DNA of 48,866 nt from Cytophagaceae bacterium (GTDB lineage: Bacteria; Bacteroidota; Bacteroidia; Cytophagales; Cytophagaceae). The DNA is taken from assembly GCA_025454925.1 (NCBI GenBank), contig JALONM010000023.1:1-48866 (forward strand), written 5' to 3'. Below the pieces are notes generated by a model. That model did no database searches. It was not told the origin of the DNA and saw only the letters and a program-made list of their open reading frames with translations. Positions 42,166 through 48,866 of this stretch are shown here, one piece after another. A program made the position numbers and the translations under genes. The first letter of the stretch is position 1; the number at the start of each line of letters is the position of its first letter.

Positions 42166-43514
42166 TGAACAACCTAAAGCCTTCTGCCAGTCCTCGCATT
42201 GATAGTTTGGATCTCGTAAGAGGTATTGTGATGGTTTTGATGCTGTTGGATCATGCGCGTGATTTTTTTCATCAGTACGCCATGGTCTATCAGCCCGAAG
42301 ATCTGACGCAAACAACGCCCATCATTTTTTTCTCACGCTGGGTCACTAATTTCTGTGCACCGGCTTTTGTGTTTCTGGCAGGAATTTCAGCATACTTATA
42401 TCAGCAAAAAGGCCGGAGTAGAAAAGACGTACAGCGATTTTTAATAAGTCGGGGATTATTTTTAATTCTTTTGGAAGAAACACTAATAAGCCTTGCCTGG
42501 CGCATGTCCATTGACCTTACCATCATTCGTGGACTTGTTATCTGGGCGCTTGGTTGGTCTATGTTGGCGCTAGCAGGTTTATTATTCCTTTCCCCCAAAG
42601 CCATATTAATTTCCTGCCTTTCGGTTTTATTATTTCATAATTTGCTGGACCCTGTACATTTTGACCATTCCATTCTTCAAGCTCTTTGGACTTTTTTACA
42701 CCAGGAAGGGAAAGTTGTTTTTCTTTCCGATCCCGAAAATCCGGCCTCTGTAGTATTTACTTGGCGTATGCTTTATCCGGTCTTACCAATGATAGCATTA
42801 ATGGGATTGGGGTACTGGATGGGAAAATGGTATCACAAAGATTTTAAAGCAGACATTCGTCAGGGAATGTTATTGAACACCGGACTTATTCTCATCTCTG
42901 CATTTATCTGCCTTCGCTTCATTCAATTCGTCATGCACCAGTACGATTACCATTTCCTGCTTTCTATGGAAGACGTAGTGAATGCCGGAGATTCAAATAA
43001 CGTGTGGTTGGTTAAAAAGGTAAAATGGTTTTGTAAGCAAAGCATGCATTACTTTTTTATGAATTTCGGAGATCCTGCTCCCATGGTCCCGCAGAATCAG
43101 GTGATGTATACATTTATGAGCTTTTTAACCGTTCACAAATATCCCTTTTCCTTGTTTTTTGTTTTGGTAACCATGGGGCCATTGTTGATTGTTTTATCCA
43201 TCCTTGAGAAACATAAATTGCCGGAGCGGCTACGTTCTGTAGTTAAAACGATAGGCTCGGTACCCTTGTTTTACTACATCGCCCACCTGTTCCTGTTGCG
43301 CCTTCTGGCAAGCTTGTATATACTAATTTTTCATACTGAAAAATTCTCTGAAATTATTAGGGCTCCCATTTCCGCCTTTTCTCCTATTATTTCTTTTAAT
43401 ATATTCATGGTATACGGTGTTACCTTATTGGGAGTAGCCTTGCTTTTCCCCTTGTGCCGTTGGTATGCCAACGCTAAAAAGAAGGGCAACCTCTGGATAT
43501 ATTCCTATATTTAG
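42165..43514 (+). CDS. HGSNAT/DUF1624-like multi-pass membrane protein
   Basis: 449 residues, around ten to eleven hydrophobic helices. The start PRIDSLDLVRGIVMVLMLLDHARDFF with a conserved Asp-His pair is typical of the heparan-alpha-glucosaminide N-acetyltransferase/DUF1624 family, which transfers acyl groups across membranes. No specific substrate can be assigned. The ATG overlaps the gldH stop by one base, so it is in the ricT-gldH operon. Confidence 0.9.
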   Translation: MNNLKPSASPRIDSLDLVRGIVMVLMLLDHARDFFHQYAMVYQPEDLTQTTPIIFFSRWVTNFCAPAFVFLAGISAYLYQQKGRSRKDVQRFLISRGLFLILLEETLISLAWRMSIDLTIIRGLVIWALGWSMLALAGLLFLSPKAILISCLSVLLFHNLLDPVHFDHSILQALWTFLHQEGKVVFLSDPENPASVVFTWRMLYPVLPMIALMGLGYWMGKWYHKDFKADIRQGMLLNTGLILISAFICLRFIQFVMHQYDYHFLLSMEDVVNAGDSNNVWLVKKVKWFCKQSMHYFFMNFGDPAPMVPQNQVMYTFMSFLTVHKYPFSLFFVLVTMGPLLIVLSILEKHKLPERLRSVVKTIGSVPLFYYIAHLFLLRLLASLYILIFHTEKFSEIIRAPISAFSPIISFNIFMVYGVTLLGVALLFPLCRWYANAKKKGNLWIYSYI

Positions 43515-43544
43515 TTTGTTCCATTAACGAACCTTATTTTATTC

Positions 43545-45641
43545 ATGCTAACCTGTAGATCCTTTCGTCTTATTTTTATTGTAATGTCGGTAGTGTTAGG
43601 CTTGCTAAGTGCATGCAACAACAAACTGCAATCGGATAAAAAAGTAAAGTACATTGCCTATATCGGTCGATATACGGATCCTAAAGGAAACAAGCCACCC
43701 GAGCAGGTAAAGAAGTTCGACATGATGCATGAACTTACCCTGCGCAAATACCTTAGTGAAACAGAACTTCCCTATACGAAGTTAGAATTAAAGACCTTTG
43801 ATTGCCGAAGAGATCCAGCCGTCAGCGATTCAATTTATAAGGCCATTGCGGGTGACAGTTCTATTGTAGCTATCATCGACAATACCTGGGGAGAACACCT
43901 GAAAGGAGCTTCTGAAACTATTCGCAAAAATCAGTTGCCGGTAATTGCAATAAACGCAGACAGGAATTTACTGGATTTTGGAAATACGATTTTTACCGGC
44001 AATAACGATCATTTACCGCATGATTTGTTGTCGTTTGTTAGTAAGGTTAAAAAAACAAAAGAAATAAATTTTATCACCGAGAAAGATTATCCTGTACACG
44101 AGTTGTTTGTGAAATCATTTAGCGAGTATGGAATCAATGTAAGGAATACCATTGAGGTAGAAGGCAAAGGATTTGATGCAAAGGATTCCGTCGTTTTGTA
44201 TGACCAGTTGAATAAGGTTTTCTCAGATGTATCCAACCAGCGTCGCCTTACCATCATCAATGTGCATAGCTCAATAGGCAATCATCTTATCGATTACCTG
44301 GATACTAAGTTCTCAGAATTGCAGCTCTTGGGACATTCGTATATTGTAAATGCAGAACATATAAAACATTTTGGCGCGAAGAACAACAACAACCTGATCA
44401 TAGTGAGCACTCCTACAGACGCTATTTCCAAGCGCATGACACTTGATATTGAAAAGTTGAAAGCAAATTCACCGGAATATTTCCAGAACCCCAACCACCC
44501 CATGTTTGTAAAACGCTGTCTGGATGCAGTAGAATTAATTAAAAACAAATTTGAATACCAACCGGATACCACTACGCTTTCAAAAAGGGATTTTTCCACC
44601 TTTTTCAATTCTTTACGCAACCAGGTAATTTCAGAGGAAGATGAAATTTATGAATTCGATAGTCTACTAACCGTTTTGCCTGAGTTATACTTTGTGGAAT
44701 ACAGTGCTGGTAAATTACATTCTTATCCACTTCAGTTGAATCTGGATCGCGAAGTTATTCCGAATTTGTTTTTTGGAATGGAGATCGTAGATATCTATAA
44801 TATAGATGTGAACTCCAATTCCTTTACATCTGATTTTTATTATTGGGTGAAATTAGATTCTGCCAATAAGGATGCCGAAAAGTTTATCATATTTCAAAAC
44901 ATGAAACAGAACGAAAGTTCCCGTGAATTGATTTTTGAAAAGTTGGATGGACGCACCATCTACAAATTGTATAAAGTATCAGGGGTGTTTTATGTTAATT
45001 ACCAATTAGGCGAATACCCATTCGATCAACAGGAAATTTTTATTCGAGCTGAAATTTTAAATCCGGCTTCCAAACTAAAAGTTTCATTTGATCAAAAAAG
45101 TTTTCAGCTGGATGCCAAAGCCATCGAAAAATTTAAAATCAACGAATGGGATAAATTAAAATACTACGTTACCGTAGAGAATGAAGTAGCACGCGGTATG
45201 CACGGTGACCCCGATATCGATGAAGAAAAATTAAGTGAATTTAAGAATATTAATTTCAGACTGGTCGTAAAGCGTAAAGTGGTATCCCCACTGCTCGAAA
45301 TCGTTTTGCCACTAATGTTGATTGGTTTAGTATCCATTGCTTTATTCCTGGTACACGACGTTTCGTTCGAAAATCTAGGGGAAGTTTCTATTGGTGTTTT
45401 CATCACCATAGTAGCGTTTTCAATTTCGTATTCAAGTTCTACCCCTACCACCGACCATTTAACACGAGCCGATATCTTATTCTGGCTCACGTTCTCCGTC
45501 GTCTTGTTAAACTTCTTGATTGTAATTATCGTTAACTCCATTTACCCTCCGGAAGAGGCTAAAAAAATCGATCTGAGACGCGTCGGTATTTTTATGGTGA
45601 TTGCGTATATTGCCATGGTTTGTTGGGCTCTATTGGCATAA
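43545..45641 (+). CDS. Type-1 periplasmic-binding-protein / pentameric ligand-gated ion channel fusion
   Basis: 698 residues. A lipoprotein-like signal (GLLSAC) precedes a type-1 periplasmic binding domain (about 30-370: SIVAIIDNTWGEHLKGASET; INFITEKDYPVHELFVKSF). Next is a Cys-loop-type extracellular beta-sandwich (about 385-550, with VDIYNIDVNSNSFTSDFYYW and the loop YPFDQQ at 491-496, lacking the Cys pair as in bacterial channels), then four helices: M1 (VVSPLLEIVLPLMLIGLVSI), M2 (ENLGEVSIGVFITIVAFSIS), M3 and a final M4. M2 aligns without gaps to GLIC as I recall it, with Glu609 at the -2' position, suggesting cation selectivity. A ligand caught by the binding domain may gate the channel; this is inference. 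Confidence 0.92.
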   Translation: MLTCRSFRLIFIVMSVVLGLLSACNNKLQSDKKVKYIAYIGRYTDPKGNKPPEQVKKFDMMHELTLRKYLSETELPYTKLELKTFDCRRDPAVSDSIYKAIAGDSSIVAIIDNTWGEHLKGASETIRKNQLPVIAINADRNLLDFGNTIFTGNNDHLPHDLLSFVSKVKKTKEINFITEKDYPVHELFVKSFSEYGINVRNTIEVEGKGFDAKDSVVLYDQLNKVFSDVSNQRRLTIINVHSSIGNHLIDYLDTKFSELQLLGHSYIVNAEHIKHFGAKNNNNLIIVSTPTDAISKRMTLDIEKLKANSPEYFQNPNHPMFVKRCLDAVELIKNKFEYQPDTTTLSKRDFSTFFNSLRNQVISEEDEIYEFDSLLTVLPELYFVEYSAGKLHSYPLQLNLDREVIPNLFFGMEIVDIYNIDVNSNSFTSDFYYWVKLDSANKDAEKFIIFQNMKQNESSRELIFEKLDGRTIYKLYKVSGVFYVNYQLGEYPFDQQEIFIRAEILNPASKLKVSFDQKSFQLDAKAIEKFKINEWDKLKYYVTVENEVARGMHGDPDIDEEKLSEFKNINFRLVVKRKVVSPLLEIVLPLMLIGLVSIALFLVHDVSFENLGEVSIGVFITIVAFSISYSSSTPTTDHLTRADILFWLTFSVVLLNFLIVIIVNSIYPPEEAKKIDLRRVGIFMVIAYIAMVCWALLA

Positions 45642-45647
45642 AAATAA

Positions 45648-46742
45648 ATGGAACACCTCGTTAGATATAAAGAATTAGTAACATTTACCCATCGTGTATT
45701 TTTAGGCATGGGTTGCTCTGAACAAGATGCCGCGCTTGCTTCGGAAGTATTAATTTCAGCTGACCTCAGGGGCATAGACTCTCATGGTGTCGCCAGATTG
45801 TCGGGATATCTGAGATTATGGGAAGCAGGACGAATAAATCCTACACCTCAAGTTAAAATAGTACATGAGTCCCCTTCTACCGCCGTAGTCGATGGCGACA
45901 GCGGATTGGGTTTGGTGGTAGCGCCTAAGGCAATGCAAATAGCTATTGAAAAAGCCAGACAGGCTGGAACTGGTTGGGTTTCTGTTAAAAATTCCAACCA
46001 CTTCGGGATTGCTGGCTACCACGCCATGATGGCACTCGCGCACGATATGATCGGCATGTCCATGACTAACGCAAGTCCTTTGGTAGCGCCTACCTTTGCT
46101 ACCGAAAGAATGTTGGGTACTAATCCTATTGCTGTAGCCATACCCGCAGGTCAGCAACCCCCATACGTTGCAGACTTTGCTACCACCACAGCTGCGAATG
46201 GCAAGCTCGAGATTTTGCAACGCAAAGGCACCGATGCTCCAATTGGCTGGATTCAGGACAAAACAGGAAACGATACCGTAAATCCCCACGAATTAAAAAA
46301 TGGTGGAGCCTTACTTCCATTGGGAAGTGATCGTGAACATGGCAGTCATAAAGGATATTGCCTTGGCTCAGTAGTAGATATTTTTTCGGCCGTGCTCTCC
46401 GGGGCAAATTATGGACCTTGGGTTCCGCCTTTTGTTAGCTTTCTTCCGCTTCCTGCTGATCCGGTAGGACAAGGTATTGGTCATTTCTTCGGAGCCATGC
46501 GCATCGACGCATTTCGCAGCGCCGAAGAATTTAAACAACACATGGACAATTGGATTGGGCGTTTTAGAAGCGCCAAGGCCGTGGAAGGGAAATCTGTACT
46601 TATTCCAGGGGATCCTGAGCGCGAAATGCAAGCCGGGCGCATTCATAATGGAATACCTTTGCTCACACCTGTCCTCGAGGATTTAAAAGCTGTGGGCGCA
46701 AAATTAAACGTTCAGTTCCCAGAACATGTAGAAATATCCTAA
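45648..46742 (+). CDS. Malate/L-lactate/ureidoglycolate dehydrogenase (Ldh_2 family)
   Basis: 364 residues with the Ldh_2 fold motifs: SADLRGIDSHGVARLSGYL, VDGDSGLGLVVAPKAM, VKNSNHFGIAGYHAMMAL, GTNPIAVAIPA and HKGYCLGSVVDIFSAVLSGA. NAD(P)-dependent oxidation of 2-hydroxy acids; the exact substrate cannot be read. Starts 6 bp after the channel gene stop, so probably co-transcribed, but no functional link is evident. Confidence 0.95.
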   Translation: MEHLVRYKELVTFTHRVFLGMGCSEQDAALASEVLISADLRGIDSHGVARLSGYLRLWEAGRINPTPQVKIVHESPSTAVVDGDSGLGLVVAPKAMQIAIEKARQAGTGWVSVKNSNHFGIAGYHAMMALAHDMIGMSMTNASPLVAPTFATERMLGTNPIAVAIPAGQQPPYVADFATTTAANGKLEILQRKGTDAPIGWIQDKTGNDTVNPHELKNGGALLPLGSDREHGSHKGYCLGSVVDIFSAVLSGANYGPWVPPFVSFLPLPADPVGQGIGHFFGAMRIDAFRSAEEFKQHMDNWIGRFRSAKAVEGKSVLIPGDPEREMQAGRIHNGIPLLTPVLEDLKAVGAKLNVQFPEHVEIS

Positions 46743-46761
46743 TCTATTTCCTGGACCCAAT

Positions 46762-47565
46762 ATGAAAAAGATTGCCTTAATTTTATTCTCCTCCTTGCTG
46801 GTTTTAAATCCGTCTTGCAAAAAGAAGAATGGAGATGGAGGAATTAATTTATTCTCCTTGGAAGACGATAAAAAATTGGGTGCTCAGGTAGCGGCTGAAA
46901 TAGCGGCCAATCCCGCAGAATATCCTATCTTAAGCGAAACGTCTTACCCAACGGCCTATTCTCACCTTCGTAGAATTACTAATAGCATACTTAATTCCGG
47001 CCGGGTGAACCATAAAGATGATTTCGATTGGACGGTAAAAATTATTAGAAACGATACCATACTCAATGCCTTTTGTACTCCTGGAGGGTACATATATGTA
47101 TATACTGGTATCATTAAGTACCTTGATACGGAAGATCAACTGGCCGGTGTAATGGGCCATGAAATCGCTCATGCCGATCGTCGCCATAGCACCGATGCTA
47201 TGACCCGGGAATATGGGCTCTCCATCTTATTCGATATCGTCCTTGGTAAAAATCAGGGCAAACTAACGGAAATAGCCAAAGGTCTTTCTTCTTTAAAATA
47301 CAGTAGAGGAAACGAAAGCGAAGCCGACGAGTATTCCGTTATTTATTTGTCGGGTACTGGTTATCAGTGCAATGGAGCAGGAGGCTTCTTTCAAAAATTA
47401 CTTGATGCCAATTCCGGTAATTGCGAAGCAGGAGGGTTTTTAAGTACCCATCCGTGCCCAGACAACAGAGTGCAGGCCATTAATGAAAAGGCCACATTGC
47501 TCGGTTGTACCACCACACCCTATACTGGTACTACCTACCAGGATTTCAAAAACAGTCTTCCTTAA
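46762..47565 (+). CDS. M48 family metallopeptidase lipoprotein
   Basis: 267 residues: lipoprotein signal (VLNPSC, Cys near 19), zinc protease motif GHEIAHADRRHS (HExxH) and downstream Glu in NESEADEYSV, as in BepA/LoiP-like M48 proteases. Likely periplasmic or outer-membrane protein quality control. It sits 19 bp after the dehydrogenase gene. Confidence 0.95.
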   Translation: MKKIALILFSSLLVLNPSCKKKNGDGGINLFSLEDDKKLGAQVAAEIAANPAEYPILSETSYPTAYSHLRRITNSILNSGRVNHKDDFDWTVKIIRNDTILNAFCTPGGYIYVYTGIIKYLDTEDQLAGVMGHEIAHADRRHSTDAMTREYGLSILFDIVLGKNQGKLTEIAKGLSSLKYSRGNESEADEYSVIYLSGTGYQCNGAGGFFQKLLDANSGNCEAGGFLSTHPCPDNRVQAINEKATLLGCTTTPYTGTTYQDFKNSLP

Positions 47566-47924
47566 TTTCAATGCGTAGGAATTGATTGCCTCTTATTAAC
47601 GCTTTGATTGGGACGCTTAGCCCCAACCTTTTAAGGCTAGTAAGGTGGATATGCTCGCTTGTAAGAAACGCTTTCATTCCTCATTTGATTGAACTTGATA
47701 TAGCTTTTAAGCGTTAGGAACTTGCCAGTCCTTTGACATGTTCTATCGTTCCGGGCACATTGGAAAGCTGGTCGAGAAAAAAGCTTTTTATGAATTGTTC
47801 TAAGAATCTACCGACTGATCGCATAGAAAGACGTAATGCCCGGGTAACTAGAACAACCATCGGATAAGCGTAAAAGGTAAGTAATCACGTTGTGCCGGAG
47901 CGGAACCGATTGATTGGTAGTAAT
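47566..47924. other. Intergenic region with no recognised gene
   Basis: About 360 bp without supported ORF, tRNA-like cloverleaf or strong terminator that I can see. It should carry the end of the M48 transcript and the promoter of the DUF2480 gene. Confidence 0.4.
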
Positions 47925-48446
47925 ATGAGTGATATGGAAAATGAAATCATAAACAAAGTAGCCAATAGTGGACTTGTAACCATCGATTTGGAAGAGTATT
48001 ATCCCGAAGGTGACCGTATCGCCTTTGATATTGCACCATTGTTATGGCAAGGCTTGGTGCTAAAAGAAAAAGATTTTAGAGAGTTTATTGCGACTCATGA
48101 CTGGCAGTACTACCAAGGGGCTTGGGTTACTCTTTATTGTTCCGCTGATGCTTTAGTTCCAACCTGGGCCTACATGCTGTTGGTTACTCGACTTCAACCC
48201 TTTGCTAAGGGCGTTTACATGGGAACCTTGGAGCAATTGGAAGTTCACTTATATAATAAGATGCTGGAACGACTTCCATTAGATCAATTTATCGGGGCGA
48301 AGGTGGTAGTTAAAGGCTGTAGTAAAAAGCAGGTTCCGATATCTGCATATGTAGAGTTGACGCGGCTTCTAATGCCTTTGGTATCGAGTTTAATGTACGG
48401 TGAGCCATGTAGTACAGTCCCACTATTTAAAAAAAAGGGAAAATAA
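47925..48446 (+). CDS. DUF2480 family protein
   Basis: 173 residues, matching the Bacteroidota family DUF2480: EIINKVANSGLVTIDLEEYY, LLWQGLVLKEKDFREFI, SADALVPTWAYMLL and, near the end, VVVKGCSKKQVPISAYVEL and YGEPCSTVPL. Two conserved Cys occur near the C-terminus. Function unknown. ATG 47925 (or 47934) is preferred to the upstream GTG at 47892. Confidence 0.93.
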   Translation: MSDMENEIINKVANSGLVTIDLEEYYPEGDRIAFDIAPLLWQGLVLKEKDFREFIATHDWQYYQGAWVTLYCSADALVPTWAYMLLVTRLQPFAKGVYMGTLEQLEVHLYNKMLERLPLDQFIGAKVVVKGCSKKQVPISAYVELTRLLMPLVSSLMYGEPCSTVPLFKKKGK

Positions 48447-48458
48447 TCGCATAAATAT

Positions 48459-48489
48459 TTGGAGTGAATACTCTATACGCATACATTTG
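48459..48489 (+). promoter_or_regulatory. rRNA-operon promoter P1
   Basis: TTG at 48459-48461, N20, TACATTTG at 48482-48489, followed by CACTCCCAATT. Confidence 0.75.
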
Positions 48490-48583
48490 CACTCCCAATT
48501 ACACAAAACGGGAATCGTTCTTTAAAGTAGTGTTGTTCAGATCAGGAGAAGCCAAGAATTTTTAAAAATTTCCTTAAAAAAAC

Positions 48584-48614
48584 TTGACTTGAATTGCAAA
48601 AACAAATACCTTTG
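48584..48614 (+). promoter_or_regulatory. rRNA-operon promoter P2
   Basis: TTGAC at 48584-48588, then TACCTTTG at 48607-48614 (20 bases after TTG), followed by CACTCCCAATT as in P1. Confidence 0.85.
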
Positions 48615-48685
48615 CACTCCCAATTTGAAGAAAGCTTCAATGAAAGGTTTTCAGAAAAGTCTGAAAAAAAACTTTAAAAAAAAGC

Positions 48686-48716
48686 TTGACACGAATAAGA
48701 AAGATTACTACCTTTG
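48686..48716 (+). promoter_or_regulatory. rRNA-operon promoter P3
   Basis: TTGAC at 48686-48690, then TACCTTTG at 48709-48716 (20 bases after TTG), followed by CGCTCCCTAA. Third of three promoters with the same spacing. Confidence 0.85.
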
Positions 48717-48719
48717 CGC

Positions 48720-48866
48720 TCCCTAAATGAGAGAAAGAAAAAAGGGGGGTAAAAAAGAGAAGACGAAAGGTTTTCTAACGAAGTAACCGAACGAGGTTAC
48801 AGAAGTTCTTTGAGATATTTTACTAATAGGAAAGACAAGCACAGCCAAACTATTTAGAGTACTGAA
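48720..48866 (+). other. rRNA operon leader (start of pre-rRNA)
   Basis: Purine-rich leader with GAAGTTCTTTGAGATATTTT at about 48803-48822, close to the GTTCTTTGAxATATT segment found before 16S rRNA in many Bacteroidota. The mature 16S start is not reached, so an rRNA gene is inferred to begin just outside the window. Confidence 0.7.

Overview
The window looks like a chromosomal segment of a moderately AT-rich Bacteroidota. Pointers are a gliding-motility lipoprotein (GldH), a PSP1/RicT-like protein with a Cys-rich N-terminus, DUF2480 and DUF4249 proteins, a CarboxypepD-regulatory-like TonB receptor, large secreted proteins with type IX secretion (T9SS) C-terminal sorting domains, and promoters of the Bacteroidota type (TTG-N19..22-TAnnTTTG). 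I cannot place it below phylum with confidence.

Layout. 131-2997: a 7TM-DISM sensor carrying an IS1595-type zinc-ribbon tail, divergent from an exported beta-propeller-like protein. 3236-7706: a TonB receptor/DUF4249 lipoprotein pair, a TauE/SafE permease and a small membrane protein. 8188-10011: parA-parB with a parS-like site between them. 10171-15216 (minus strand): a T9SS protein built of eight 26-residue repeats, coupled to a SUMF1-like protein, then three tandem paralogous coiled-coil lipoproteins. 15577-16689: SRP RNA, a transaldolase-family aldolase and a small membrane protein. 16690-22553: a 1544-residue G8-domain/beta-helix/Ig-repeat T9SS protein, bracketed on both sides by a 109-bp structured repeat and by short palindromes. 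22554-25458: a lipoprotein, a MeaB-type GTPase, and an aromatic amino acid hydroxylase homologue whose iron-ligand Glu is Gln. 25492-32369: an exopolysaccharide block (GT4 glycosyltransferase, RfbC, Wza-like, Wzc-like kinase, CpsB-type phosphatase, SDR epimerase). 32469-39198: a small protein, FtsE, FtsK, LolA and a pair of unknown paralogous membrane proteins. 39297-48446: PyrF, RicT-like, GldH, an HGSNAT/DUF1624-like membrane protein, a fusion of a type-1 periplasmic binding domain to a pentameric ligand-gated ion channel, a malate/lactate dehydrogenase, an M48 lipoprotein and DUF2480. The window ends in three tandem near-identical promoters and a leader typical of an rRNA operon that would begin just beyond the edge.

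How the genes fit together. Much of the window serves the envelope: EPS export and its phosphorylation control, lipoprotein carriage (LolA), T9SS cargo and gliding, and chromosome segregation/division (ParAB, FtsK, FtsE). The most unusual items are the binding-protein/ion-channel fusion, the receptor with a transposase-type zinc ribbon, and the repeat-bracketed G8 gene.
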